DNA from: Phoronis australis
Lineage: Eukaryota > Phoronida > Phoronidae
DNA length: 64,000 nucleotides
Assembly (NCBI GenBank): GCA_002633005.1
Contig: NMRA01000315.1
Coordinates: 214,221 to 278,220, forward strand
Reading direction: 5' to 3'
In this document: piece by piece, positions 1 through 14,000 of the stretch
Position numbering within the stretch: position 1 is the stretch's first letter
How the letters are laid out: every line of letters starts with the position of its first letter
The notes under the pieces: model-generated
Told to the model about the DNA's origin: nothing
The model's input: only the letters and a program-made list of their open reading frames with translations
Databases searched by the model: none
Program-made: the position numbers and the translations under genes

Positions 1-477
1 GTGTTTGCTGGCAGAAAGCTGTTGTGAAACAATTTCTTGATTTTATATGCTATGGCCACATGTTAGGTAAATCTTTATTTCGAAATACAAATACATTATT
101 CAAGTCATTGTTAATGTACATGTACAACCTTTGCCGTGACGGTCTGTGGAAGGGGAACATGACTTATCGACACCCGACAAGTAAGTAGATTTTTATTTTT
201 GAGGCTAATTCACGTAAATAATTACGTGCACATTATTTCTTTTCCCCATTATCAGTCTTGTAGTGGGGCGTAGGCGCACGTAGGCGCAGCCAACCAACTT
301 TTGGCATATGAACGTAGCGCCCACGCACCGTAAGTTGCGTTCAGTGCTCAAGGTGATACGTTGGGCTATCGGCGCTTACTTACCTCTACTGTTACCACTA
401 CAGCACTGACAATTATAATCTTTTCGTGACTGGAGGTTTAGTTTCCAACTCAAGCTGGTTTATGTTCGCGCCAGTCC

Positions 478-675
478 CGGCGGCCGCGACGGGCCTGATC
501 GGGTTCCGAGCCACTGGCTAGGATAACGAGTCAGTCCGGCCGCGACGGGCCCATATATAATGCTTCGCGATTTCTGGGTTTGTCACCAGTTCGTTGTATG
601 TCTTGTGTATTCTTCAATAAATATATATCACTTTACGGGCCTGATCGGGTTCCGAGCCACTGGCCGGTATAACTA
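478..675 (+). repeat. GC-rich repeat patch, possible LTR remnant
   Basis: A 28-base segment (491-518, beginning gggcctgatcgggttccgag) is repeated exactly at 637-664, and cggccgcgacgggc occurs at 481-494 and 537-550. Between them lie a TATATAA (554-560) and an AATAAA (616-621), the order expected in a retroviral-type LTR. No TG...CA ends or target duplication were found. Confidence 0.35.
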
Positions 676-2426
676 GCGTTTTGTGTGTTTAGAACTCAAA
701 AAATCACAAGTCAAAACAACATAGGTTCTCTTGTCTGTATTTCACAGGAGAGTACTTGTACTTCGAATTAAAATCCGAACAGACTCCAAACTCTTCCTCT
801 GGATCTTGGTAAATTGGCCTGCCGAACTCTGTAGGCTACGGTTTGTCCAAATACCAATAAATCCGTAACAGCGAAATAAAATAACACGTTTTTATAAGAA
901 CTCGGTGTATTTTTAAGGGTTTTACATCGAAGTTTGGGGATTTACTGGTATTAAACGATGAATTCAAGCGATAAGCTGACACCAGTTGCCCGTGTTATGA
1001 ACTGCTGAGCAGACTACGTGTGAAACCAATGACGCCATTGGATAATTTCAACACCTCTGTCTGCCGTCAGGTGTCAAGTAACGCAACCGAACGTGCCATT
1101 ATCGAGCAGAACTACTCGATCCAAATTGATACAAAATAGGTTGCTCGAAAAGTCTTCATTATTTTGTTTTATTAATATTCGTTTGCATATGTAATGTATT
1201 TATAGTTTGTTGTTAGTGGTCGTTGATTTTTTTGGAATGTTACGCGTACATAGTATGTTAAAATAGCATTGGTGTTTAGTTCCTTACCTAGGCTGGTGGA
1301 ACCTAGGAACCAATATAGGTCGAACCAATTTTTTTTCGTTTTTTTATTTTTTTCCCGTTTCGAAAAAGTACGTTGCTATCATCGGAAAGGTAGTAAATTC
1401 TACTCAGTAAAAATCGAAAAAGTATCAAAATCGGGGCAAGCAGTGTAAAGTTATTGCAAGTTTAGTGGCAAAATTTGGGTCACTTTGTTTGGATCGCGTC
1501 GGCCATATTGGAGGACAGCGGGATAATTACGAGTTTAAAACTTTGTGTAAATTGTTTTCGCCAACAAATTACGGTGAAATTTAGTTAGACATATCTTTAC
1601 TTACTATTCTGCACGATTTAACAGTGTTCACCAAATTTCAGCCTCGCAGTTGTTACGCATTAAGTGATAAATGTGCTCACAATTCCCGGTGGACTTCGTC
1701 TCATTTCTGGCGGCACCGACAACATGGCAACTTTTGCTGAACTGAAAGGCATGTTCAATCGGCTACTTTGTAATTTGTGAAGGTTTAACGTTGATACATT
1801 TTGACAACGTTGCTACAAAAAAGAAACTGTATTCAATTTTCGTGCTTTTGTGTAAAACTATGAGGTATATTCGAATTATTTTACTGTAAATTTCCCATTC
1901 AGGTGATCTTACACTAAGCTAAAAAATAGTTGAAATAATTTTGAAATGGTTTTTTGTTTGACTGTCAACTGCTGTTCAAGACTTGATTCGGTGTCACAAA
2001 ATGATTCATATTTTTCTAAATTTTAAGTCTCAATTGCTTTCAAGTCATGTTTTGTAACTTATTGCTTCTTAATTCAGGTTATCACGTCAACAATATGAAT
2101 AATCTTAATTTGAGAAATAAGCTATGTTGGATTGTGAAGCTTCAAGCCTCTAACTCTTGTTCCTTGCAACTTCATATTTTTTTAAATGATGGTTGTCAAA
2201 TTCTGGTGTAAAGAAACACTATTCCGTCACCATGGTAATGGTTACATGTATGTCCACTTTCATATCATGGAAGCTGTTGATGTTGAATAGTGTTTGTAAT
2301 GCTAAATGTTGTAAAGTATTGTGCATTTTAAGTTACTTATTATGTTAAAAGTTTGAATCATTTTGGCTTAATGATAATAAAATGACAACATGTTGTATTG
2401 GACCTGTCATACTTATGTAATCGAAC

Positions 2427-2670
2427 GAGCCCCCTTTTTGGAGAACTGGAAAAGGTCTGCCCCAGCCACAGAAGCACGAATTCCCAAAAAAGTAGAAAGT
2501 GAGACAATATTCCACTAGAAGACAGGAAGTACCAAAATTTAGAGTCTGCAAGTCATAGGTCTGAACATACCCACTGAATCTTATAGTAAAAGATAGACAT
2601 TCCCAAAAATTCCAGCCCCCCCCCCATTCTTCTAGGCTCGGTGCGCTCATACAAAGTCTGGGAAAATCTA
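2427..2670. repeat. dispersed repeat, copy 1
   Basis: It is related, in the same orientation, to 29095-29335, with shared blocks accaaaatt and tctgaacata and similar flanking order. It includes a run of nine C bases near 2620. Confidence 0.5.
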
Positions 2671-3295
2671 CTATTGAAAGCCAACAACTTTGCACAGTTC
2701 GCCAGAAGTACCCATGTTCTAAATAAACCTCGTTTGAGCTAGCGCTGTGGCCAGCGACCAGTTAGGCCTAAGGGTAGCCTTGGCGCAAAGCTGTATAGGC
2801 CTACTAACAAGCTGTATTTTGACGATAGTCTTCACTGGTAGCTGGCACTGAGGCTAAGGTCTGCCGCGGCAGTGTGACACAGGACTAACCAACCCATAGT
2901 TTCATGCAAGTGTCTGAAACTACCCTTGAATATATGCAGCATTTATTATTTGACAGTTTTACTTCGACAAAACAGCTTGCAACCACATGCATTTACCGTT
3001 CGCCAGTGTCTGGCCTCGATCCGCACCGGGTCCGATAGACTGTGGTCCCGAGTTTGGCAAAATAATTTCTGTCAAAATTTTTTCCCCACGCTTCTTCAGC
3101 AAATTCGATAAAATTGTCCGTATTTTGATTTTATTAAAATTAATGTGCGCTGTCGATTATTTTATCCCCGTTTGCTGGCTGGTGACCAAAAATACACCTT
3201 AATAAGAATGCCCCATCTCCCTGGTTCCCTCGGTTACCCATCAAATATCTGCAAGCATGCCTGCGGAAATTGCTTCTGATATTCCGTTTTGATAA

Positions 3296-3935
3296 ACGAA
3301 TTCGTTGCTTTCTGATTTACATGTTTATGTATCTACAAAAATCGACAGATTCGTAGATTATTTTTGACACTTAAAGACCAATCTTGTAAGAATTGATGAT
3401 GTTTCAGTGAATTTACATGTAGTTGCAACCTGAAATTGGAAAAACTCAGTAAGTCTAAAGTACTCTTTATTAGACGATTTGTGCCTATCTAAAATATCAC
3501 TCTCAAAGACATTGATGAAATTAGGGCAATTCCCTAAAATATTCTCACAATTCAAATGACAATAAATGCATTCATTGCTTTTTGATTAGGTGCAGAATTT
3601 GTCGTTTTAACTCACAAACAGGAGATCAAACAGGAGTTAAGTCATTAGATCATTAATTGATTGTTGATTTCTGATTTGAATGTCTAAGTAAATACGAAAA
3701 TTGTCTACTTGATAGATGATTTTTGACAGTTAGAAGCTAATCTTGTAAAAAATGACAATGGTTCACTGAAATGAGTTACAGGGTGACATTGCGAAAATTC
3801 GAGTCGATCTGTTATCAGATCAATTTTTGTCTATCTGAAATAAATCTCAAGGATACTGGTGAATGTCGAGCAGTTCTACAATGTGTACCAAAATATTCTC
3901 ACTATTCAACTGTTGTCTTGTCATTCTCGTGTATA
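3296..3935 (+). repeat. diverged tandem duplication of about 358 bases
   Basis: 3296-3560 resembles 3655-3920. Shared blocks include tttctgattt, tttttgaca, aatcttgta, ctatct(g)aaat and aaaatattctcac. No coding signature is seen in either copy. Confidence 0.55.
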
Positions 3936-6900
3936 CTACACAAACTAAGCGCGTCATGACTGAAGCAACCACGTTAAAAATAAGGTGTAACCATGCAGTA
4001 AACTCCTGCGGAATCTAAGTGATCCATGGGAACTGAATTTGAACTCCAGGCGTTGGGACACACTCTGTGTCATTTTCCCCGGCCACCAAAAACTGGACTA
4101 CCGTCTGTGTTTCAACAAGGTATTTTGAAACAGCCCCAAAGGCACTATACCAGCGACCGCGGAACCTCATCATTTCGAAAAAGTCCTTCAAAGAATGACC
4201 ATAATTAAACAAACTTTTCCCGTGAAACTTTGTTGGTTAACGCTTGCAAAAATTCTGATGGCTGTACACTGTATGCCCGGGATTTACCCCCACCTATACG
4301 GACGTGGGGGTTGGGTACAACTATGGGGGCATCCGGACATTAGGGGGTTGGAGGACACCGACGTGGTGGCGACAGGAAGGAGGGTCGTTTCGCGATGTCG
4401 AATTGATTTGTGTACCCCCAATATTTTTTGCCTTCCTGTGGGCTTGATAAAGGTTGTTTTTATGCGTTTACTCCCATAGATTGTCCACATTTCAAAAGTC
4501 CAGCCTACACAGAACACGTTTATAAAATCAACATTTTTAGATAAACAGTTTTTAAACTAAACATGAGAAAATAGAGTATGCAGTTTACACACGTTTACAC
4601 AAATATTTGTTTACCATTCGATACGACTTATACAATAAGAATCACATGACTGACTAACAAGAGAATCTCATATTTGCGGAGCATTGACAAACTGAAATAG
4701 GCACATGAACCTCCAATCTTGTTGTGATAAGATTTTTTTGAATTCTTTGATATTTGTGTTGGCAATTAATCAACGAACACAATTTACATGCTTTTCATAG
4801 CTGTAGTAGACACGTTTGAAGTAAAGTATACTTTCGCCAACGTGTGAATTACTGTAGATTATATTTCCTAACAAGAATTACCCATGTGTGCATCAAAGTA
4901 TTTATGCGCTGTATGATGTTCTCAGTCAAGGTTTTTCTTTAGCAAAAGACTGACTTTGCCCCAGCTGAAAAAAAGAAACAGAGTTGTGAAAAAATATTGA
5001 GGACTGCGTGTCTTCAACTCTTTCCAAATCAAATGCACTTCACAATAATTACCGATGTACCCAGATTTTGTCTTCAGGCTTGTTGACTGTTCAAGAGTTT
5101 ACAAAACCTTACAATGTAATTTTGCGAGGCTCTAATTCATGGATCTGGGTTTGGGTCCCTCGGGGGTACACTGCTAGACCCTTGAGTCAGGTCTCTAACC
5201 CTTAAACTCGGTTTTAACTAGATATATTAATAAAGCATAAAAATGGTTCCAGATTATCAATGCACCGGGCACACCTAAGTGGCCTGAGTGCACCTGGTGC
5301 AACGTGCACCAGATTGACTTTAAGCAGTTTTTAATCCTTGGAGATAGGTTACCGATCCCAGGCGTAGATGATGGCGACTTAAATTAAAGATGTTTCCCAT
5401 TTACCGAAGGGACCCAAGCCACCTTTGTTAGCATGGAACCTCTTAACCTTGTATTCGATGAATACGTTCAGGGTTGTCAATCCTCCCTCACGGTGCACAA
5501 GAGGGCGTTCTCTATACCAGCATCCTTTCCCATCAACAAAATTCTTCCCTTGGGAGCTGTATTTATTTTTTCATCAAGCAAACAAAGTTATTACTTTTCC
5601 AGTCCGTTTCTTATCAATGTGAGTATATTGTAGGGAGTTTGAGATCACACTGAGGGCCTTGTTTTGTTTTGTTGTCATTGGTACTTGCTTTTTCTGAGTA
5701 CACGTTACGGTTATCACTTTCGTTTTTGGAGGAACCTGGTTTTCGGTCTTAGTCAATTCAAATACTTAGAGCTTAACATCAAGAAAAGTTACTCCTTGGC
5801 GGTAAAGGAGTTTTCCAGATATGATTCTGCAGCCCACTACATGCGCGCACAAAGCTTTCAATATGGGGGGCTCGAATTCCTAACGTTGTGGACCTTTTTG
5901 TAACAAAACAGCCGGCGGAATAAAAAAGAACGGACTCACCACTGTGAATTGCGCGTTTGTAGTTGTTAAGCGGACTTTTTGTCTCATTTTCTCGGACTTT
6001 ATGTTTCTCACAGGCGGACCTTTTTAACCATTTCGTCAAATGGGGCGGTGCTCTTTCACACCTTCTGGATGACAAATATAAACAAATGGGAGACCGATTT
6101 GCTTAGGCTGAATGTACATGTTTCCTATGTGAAAAACTTCGGAGTGAGAAATTTTTACCGTGCATTTGGTCATGCATTTTTTAAAAAATTATAAAAAAAT
6201 GTAGCATTTGGTCAGTACATTTAGAAAACGCTCTCAGGTAATTTGAAAACTACAAAATGGCCGCCACTGTCGTCGTCTTGATTGTAAATTTTGGGTACAA
6301 TAGAACAAATACACACAATGGTTACCTCCTAAAGCACGTCCAAAAGATAATCTTTTCATACTTATTGCAAAATTTGCTGAAGAAAATAAGTTTGGGGCAA
6401 AAACAACTCAAAGGCCACCGTTTCCGCCATATTGTAACGAATGCAATTGAAGCTTTGCATAACTGTAATAGACGTGCGGCTCTGTATGCGTGCATACTCT
6501 AAGCTCACTATGACAACAATAAGGTTTTTAGATGCGACTGTTCTCTTAGATTCGATTGTGACGAAAACAAATTGAAAAGACGTTGCCGGTTGCGTGTAAT
6601 TTTCATGACAGTCAAAGTAGAAATAAGACCTGGAGTGTTCGTAACAACTGAGAGGGACAGAGTAACATGCGTGGCCAAGTTTGTTTCGCCAAGTATCCCG
6701 TTCAGACTTGCATATTTCGAGGGCTCCGCAATCCAAGTCAAACCAGTGATGATGTCAACCATTACCAGTCGACACTCCTATATGATGCAGTAGGAGATCA
6801 CGTGGCACACTTTCGCGCGTGTTGGTAATTTCAGAATTCTGACGTAACGCCCATGAAAACTCAACGAATTTAATAAATAGCAAAGCCTATCAAGTGGTGA

Positions 6901-7879
6901 TTTCAGATATAATCGCTTTCATATTTCGAAAATTTGATGGTTTTTAGTTATTCCTCAAAAATAGCTTCTGCTATCCAAAGGGCCAAACGTTGATCTGAGA
7001 ATTTCTGACAAAGCCAATAAAACTGAGGCGTCTATTGTGTTCGACCGGCTAAATACATTTTTGTGGTCACCATATATTTTTTCTACGGAAAATATGATGT
7101 TCATGATTTTTCCGTAATATTGTGAAGGCGTTTCGTAATTTAGTCTATTTCACAAATTTTGTTGACCATAAAAATTCATTGATAACATCATGTGAGAAGT
7201 AGTGGGCTACATTACAGCACTAGTCGCTTATCTGATGATGAGCGGAGAAACAGCCGTCCGAAATGTCGTGGAATGTTTAGCGAAGAGGTTGGTGCAAACT
7301 GACCAAATCCCCAATCGTGTTTCAACTACATCTTTACTCACAGGAGAAAAAGAACTCACTCAAGGTTATGTCCAGCAGCACCCTAAAACTGGGCAAATTT
7401 CAAACTTTGGAACATCATATCCCAGAAATGGCTGACATTTTTGATATAAAACTCAGAAATAAAAATGCTTTTTCACTGTTCTTCAAAGCTGGTAAAAAAT
7501 TGCTGTTAAAATGTTTCACTTTTACAGGAATGCTATCAAAGCTACCACTTGTACCATTCTGATGAAACAAAAACTAAGAAGAAATGTTTTTTGTTATTCA
7601 AACAGTTCTTTGCAATCAATGTATCTTTCTTTTTCGTAAAGTTTAATAAAAAGAAAAGGTTACGTGATCCTTTTAACGTCAGATTAGTAAAAAAGTAAAA
7701 ATAAAACTAAAATTCTTCTGGCTTTCGGGTTTCAGAAAATATATGCCTAAATACACATATTTATAGATAAGATTATACCTAACCTTAGTCTTTGCGTTTT
7801 TAATGAAAATTAGTGTCAATTTAGCGTAGCCACTTTTCTATGTCGGTAAAAGTTAGTGTATCAAATACTCTTGACTTCT

Positions 7880-7886
7880 TATAAAA
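7880..7886 (+). promoter_or_regulatory. candidate TATA box of gene A
   Basis: A TATAAAA heptamer lies about 150 bases upstream of the candidate start codon at 8033. That spacing would give a 5' UTR of roughly 120 bases. The motif is short and occurs by chance in AT-rich DNA, so only transcript 5' ends could confirm it. Confidence 0.3.
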
Positions 7887-8032
7887 GACTTAGGATTTCT
7901 CGCCTTTTGAAGGACCCTGTATTGTGACGACGTAGTTCTATTTTTCGTTTCAAAACAGCGTGACGTCTTGCTTTGCGCAGTTGGGTTTTGCCATTAATGC
8001 GCAATAGGTCGATATGCTTCAAAACTAGCGCA

Positions 8033-8087
8033 ATGAAGACATCAGTGGCATCTCTATTGTTGTATGCGGTAATACTCGAAAAAACAG
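8033..8087 (+). CDS. gene A exon 1: candidate signal peptide
   Basis: It reads [18 protein letters not shown] and ends at a phase 1 donor (g|gtgaat). It has a Lys at residue 2 and a hydrophobic core, as expected of a secretory signal. An in-frame ATG lies 12 codons upstream, but the 8033 start gives the typical signal-peptide shape. The phase 1 end fits the acceptor at 11469 of the next exon. No other upstream start with a hydrophobic run and a fitting donor was found. The 3.4 kb intron and the lack of a homologous exon in gene B within the window make this provisional. Confidence 0.42.
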
Positions 8088-11000
8088 GTGAATGGCATTT
8101 TAATGACATGAATTTAACCTTGTATGAGCATTTGGTGATTTTTTTGTTTTTTTGTCTCATGTTGCACTTGAAAGGATACTAATATACTAAGCTCTGTTTT
8201 AGTGATTTTCAGTTAACAATTCACGTTCTTTCTCGTGCTCATATAAAATTGGCGTCCCACTTAAAAGATAAAAACAGGATTCAACTAAAACACATTACTC
8301 ATCGTGTCAAAGAATGGATGTTATAGCTCTTGATTGGTGTTTTTTTCCTACAGTTGTGGTGTAACTCGCCTAATGGATAAGTAACGGTTACATGTGCCCG
8401 TTTAGCAGACTTTGTGATGAGTTCGCCCCAAAATGGGGTTGGCGAGGGTTAGAGAAAATTATTTTGTTTTAAAGAAATGGATGGCAAAGTTGATCTAAAT
8501 ACCTGTTGATAGTTCTAAGCCGTGTTTATTATCATTTTGAAATTACAATCTTACGTATCACTGCGTCCTGGGCATCAAAGATGAAGAGCGCCATACGCCG
8601 CTAGCAAATTACGATATGCCGCTAGCAAATTACGACAACTTTATAAATCTGTCTGATACACATAAGGGACATTTTAACTTTTTATTGCTAAGAGTTTTGT
8701 AAATAACACTTTTCTTGGTCACGCACAAGTTTAATCTTAGCAGGAGCTTTAGGAAATTGGGCCTAATGTCTGCAAACTTATAATATTTAAATTAGTAAAA
8801 GGTTTTTCCGACAGTAGAAAACCTGAACAGTCTTGTTGATCCCGCAAGTGCGGTGAAAGCTTCGTACAAACAAAAATACAGGCGAGTTTTAAACGCATTA
8901 GCTTCCTTATTTGGATACCTACTGAGTTGCCTAGCTTGTCAAAAAGCCAGTACCGAAAACATAAAAGCCCTTTGTGTTGTTTTATATTGGTATTATTCAT
9001 AACTTTTCACTTATTCAGAGTCTAACAACTGCGTAACAGCTCACCTATAAGCACCATAATACGAAAACAAACGTTACTTGTGTAGGCTAATGTTTGAGTC
9101 ACGCCAACTGTTACACTGTGGTTCATGAATTTAAAAGCAAAGGAATAAATTTTACTGTCCATTCCTCCCATTGTTTTATTTGTTTAAGCTCAACAATTTT
9201 TAAATCTTTTGACAGTGAGAGTGAGCGAAATTCTCACGCTTTATCAGCTGCAACAAGTGAATTGTCGGTGGATAATTCTTCGCAGAGGAACATAATGTCC
9301 TTGTTCATCAATGGGACGGTATATTTCTGATGGTTTGCCTTTTTCGTAAGGAATTAGTACATCCCATCGTACAACACTGGAAATCTGTCGGCATTGTAAT
9401 AGAAGGCAATGTGTTAAAACGTTGCTAATATCAGTCGAATGAAACCTCCCGCGCAAATTATATTGGATCTGCAGGTGGCGTTGAACGCCAGTCCACCAAA
9501 GACCCGATCGACATCTGGTGGGTTAGTGAACTGTAATATGGCGCGACTATTCCGAAAGTCAGGTATTGGAAGAACGTGCGAGAGAGGAAACCAAAGTCAC
9601 GGGAGGAAGGGGGTTGGGCGCCTTCCTCAAGAAAATTTCTAAATTAATTCTTGATAAAGTTATGCAGGACCCAGGTGGAATGTCTGAATTTGGCTGACGT
9701 CAGAACACCATGTCTCAGAACGGCGGATTGAATTCATATGGAGGTTTCAAATACTGTGCTTTATGCACTGTACTTCAAAACGCTGAGAGAAATTGTTTTA
9801 AAATGCTCCACTTATCCATGAGGGGCTGTAAAACATGACTTGTATGATTTTCATTAAAAATCGCAAAACGTAAAAAATGGTATATGGTATTTTAGATACA
9901 TGTAACTGTAACAGCATTTTGGGTTCTCATTTTGATCATTCACATCAAATAAAATTTCATCTTGTTATTTTAATATCAATACACTTTCTCTTTTGCTGAA
10001 TTTTAATAAACAGACATGTTTGCAAAAACGGGACGATCGTCGAACAAATAAAAAAGTTCATGTTCAATTCAACATTTCGTCTTTTCATTAGACATCATCA
10101 GGATCATATTTATAAATGTAGTGCAGAGTTCCATTTACCGTTACATCGCCTTTTTACAGCCTCCTTTTCATCTCCGGACAGTTTTGCATCGACGGGGCAT
10201 GACATAAATAAAATTTTTGGCTTACAGTACAGAACAAACAAACTGAAGGAACCGACTAAACCAACAGTTGTCTCTTTCAGGGGCTTGTCGAAGACGTTCA
10301 ACTTGTCTGTCTGGCTGTTCCACAAGATATGTTATCGCTCCATTGGGGCAAACTTCGAAATGGTTCGATCACTCGGTCAGCTGTTCTTGTAGGTAGGGAT
10401 TTAATACAAATGTAATGACTGAGACTATTTTAATCCTTGACTTCTTAGTCTCATGTTTACCTATTTTAATCTAACTGAAAACGATAAAACTGAGGAGCCT
10501 CCACAAGGCGTAAGTGCATGGCTAGCTCATGAAAGAGTTCGTTACATAATATGAGCTTGTCTTCTTATTTTGAAAGTTTGTTGGAGATTCATGCCCTGTA
10601 TTGTGATTCATCCTTGGAAACCGGACTGTACAAATGTGATATAGTTCCATGTAGTTCGATAGAACAACTCTGCCTTTGGCAAAACAGACCGGGCCCACCG
10701 GTTCAGTGCGGCAAGCTCAGTTAATGTCATGATATATATAAAAGTATGTGTACCTTAATCCTGGCTTTTTGATCCACATCAAATATGAGACTGTCAGCAG
10801 CATATATAGGCGTATCCGAACTTGGTTGTCGGGAGCAAACGATTTAGTTTTGCCACCCACCCCTGGTCGCCACCATTTCCACCCACCCTTGGTCACCACT
10901 AATGTTCTCCGCCGACTCCCTATCACAACTTGCTTCCCCTCATTCCTATATACCTTTCCCGTATTTGTCCATTGAGAGGTCTGCTGACATGGCACCAGAC

Positions 11001-14000
11001 AACCACGTCGATCAACGGAACACTGAAATTTGTTGGAGTTGATTCAAATGGATGAAAATACAAAGAAAATCCGCATTCAGTGTACGTTATCTCAGATTAT
11101 TAAACAAACCCGCTGCAAATTAAGCATCAATTTTCCGATAAAAACACCGACCACAGTATTTTGGCCTTACAGTGTGCACCGACTTAAAAAGTAACCGCGT
11201 GTTTGTATGCTAAGTCCAAGGTAGTTAAAGCGTTTTGATGCTGTACATTTCATTGTTCGTTGCAAAAGCGGTTACCTTAAGTTGAACCTCATGGAGTCGT
11301 GGGCTGGAAAGTTTATTTGATGTTATGTTCAAGAAATGTTCCAAATAATTCAGGAGAGAAGCAGCAACATGTCAACCAAACAACAAATTAAAATCAAAGG
11401 GATTTATAGTTTGTTGTCTTTAACGTTTTCATTTTTTCCTTTTGTGACATCACAGTCACTGTAACAGAGGTTCCAGAACTATCTACGAAGGATGGAATAC
11501 TGTGGACGCCATTGGATGGCACAACCGATGCACGTATCAATGTCATTCGTGCGTTCGTCTAACAGGTAAGGCATCACAGAAGCATGGCATTTGACAACAC
11601 AACATTGTACACCGGCATGCCTTGAAAATTTATCTGTGGCACAATCAAAGAATATTGTAAGAAAATAAACACATAATAATCAGGAACTCCGACTGGGAAT
11701 CGAACCACAGGTCTCTAATGCTGTTACCACTGATCTGCTGAGGACCCATTCCAAAGAAATTAGTGGCATTAACTGCTAATCTGTCTTTCTTACAAAGTCC
11801 GTGTCGAACATTTTTATAAATGTGAGTTCAGAATGTTTGCTATTTTAATGTATTGATTTCTTTGTTTCGCATCTGTACACATTCACTTGAGCACGTTTCT
11901 CAAGACAGTTTATTTCATATATTTCAGTACGTCGCTGCGATGTTCTGCCTATACCCAACGGCAGAATGAATTCCTACTGTGATCGTGTTCGTGGAAAGAC
12001 ATGCGGTTATTCCTGTAACGAATGCTACAGAAGAGCTACGACCAGCGACCCACTATGTAGCTGGCCTGGATGGACAGTGAAACCATCATGCGAATGTACG
12101 TGTCTTGGCTGAATCCACAGTATTTATTTTTCGATTTTCAGGGGTCCATCGTACCCAAACTACCATAAAAATGACTACATTACCACCTATGGGTGAGTCT
12201 AAGCCCAGGTCTAGATTAGCAGTTTAGTGAAGCTCCCGGAATCTGCTGACGCGCTCTTAAGTTAACACCAGCTATCTGCATGAAAAATACGAAAACACGA
12301 AAAAGACAACCCTATTCATACACCGTAATACGGTAGCAACCTTCCTCCGTGTGAATACTATAAATTTATAGAACGTGTTATACCGTTAAACTCTTTATGG
12401 TTAAATGTGACCAGGTAACAGTGAAGCCGTTACTGCCGCCACAAGATTAATACGCGTTCCTTGAAAAAGGCCGTCCAAAAAGTCACGCGGTAAACCTCGA
12501 GACTCATATCTTGTAATAACAATCATGGGTTTGCTTTCAATTGGTCACTGTTAACCACGAAGTGTTTAACGGTATATCGCTTTCTATAAAATCACGGCAT
12601 GCGTACGGATGAGTGCAACCCTACTAGTTGCATCTTTAACTGTCTTACGGTGCATGGATGGGGTAAAAAGATACACTTGCACTCGATTTTAAGAAAATCA
12701 CATACCGAGAAGAATAATCGCTTATGTGTGAAGCAATCGAACAAACAGAAACAAAAACGAATTTTCGCGATATAGGCTATGAGCCTCAATATGTGCGTTT
12801 AAGGTGGGGCAGGGGTACTATAGAATCATAGGTACAAGCATCGCATCATATGCACGAACCAGCTAAGAACCTATGAATCATACATGGGTTCGTATGCATT
12901 ACCCATAGGTTCATAGGTTGTTTGTGCGGAAGATGCAATGCTCGTGCGTAAGATTCTATGGCATCCCTGCGGTATGTTGTTTGTGCGTATGATTCGGTTG
13001 CTGGTGCGTATGGTTTGTGTTCGTATGTGAGATTTTGCGGTTCGTTTGCATTATTTTTGTTCGCATGCGTGACTTGGATTCACGCGTATGATTCTTGGCT
13101 TCGTGTGTGGTTCGTGCGTATGATTCTATGGAAACCCTCAGTGCTGTAGTAATGTCTAAGTTCATTGTTTTAATCGTAATTTAATTGCATTTTTGTACGT
13201 TTAGCCCGTGACACTGTTGCATGGTTTATAGTCTACTACCAAATATTTGATGATATCAGAAAACTGTTAACAAGCACCCGCTACAACAAGCTTTTGGATT
13301 TTAGTGGGCTATTGTTCTGGACTTCCTGTAAGCCAAGTCGGAAACGCCACCTACGAATGCGACGGTAAGGCATGTGGTAGCGAATGCAAAGTAGTCTGTA
13401 ACAGGGCTACGTCATTCCACGCAGCCAGCGGAAGTACGCGAAACAGAAATGTCAACAGACACCTAACGGTTTTGAATGGTCAGCACATCCTATAGTCGAA
13501 TGTTACGGTACGTATAAAATCTCTAAACAGTAACAGGTCCACTGAATTGGCATCAATGTTTTTTAGTTTCCAGTTCTGATCTGATTTCATTTTGTGTGGT
13601 GAAAGTGAATAAATCGCGCGCGCTTTGACCACTGATTCGGCGGCATGGAGAAATTACTTTTCCGGGGATTCCGTTTTTGACTACGAAAATGGCAAATGTA
13701 CAAGGGCATTCCTTTCACGTGTAGTGTAAAATTGTGAATGTAGGATGTACAGCTGTAATTATACGTTGAAATTCCACAATTACCTTTCAAACAAATCTAG
13801 TTGGATATCAGTGTGATCATCCCTGAGTATTTTTTCGAAGTCCTCCACATTTCTGTTTTTGTTACAATTCACGAAAAATCTTAGAATTGTGCTTAATGGT
13901 TTCGAAAAAACATCTTTCCCGATTCACTATTTCAAACGGCTATAAACTCGCCTTCCATCATGAAATACAGCTTTTGATTTTGACTACTTATCGTTATAAA

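Larger units (their letters stand above)
1..7879. other. non-coding region upstream of gene A
   Basis: No supported gene was found. Open stretches of 60 to 124 codons on both strands lack domain signatures and splice support. The region holds an LTR-like GC-rich patch, a dispersed repeat and a diverged tandem duplication, listed separately. Confidence 0.5.

Noticed and set aside
120-180. Possible sushi-like exon end reading CRDGLWKGNMTY before a gtaagt donor
   Set aside because: The final Cys is missing and no acceptor or first half of a domain is seen upstream. One motif and a donor are not enough.
10060-10392. 110-codon open stretch on the plus strand
   Set aside because: It has no signal peptide, no Cys pattern, no counterpart in gene B and no fitting splice sites.
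11678-11755. Functional tRNA gene on the minus strand
   Set aside because: B-box and A-box-like words are present, but the anticodon arm and acceptor stem do not pair properly, so a SINE remnant is more likely.
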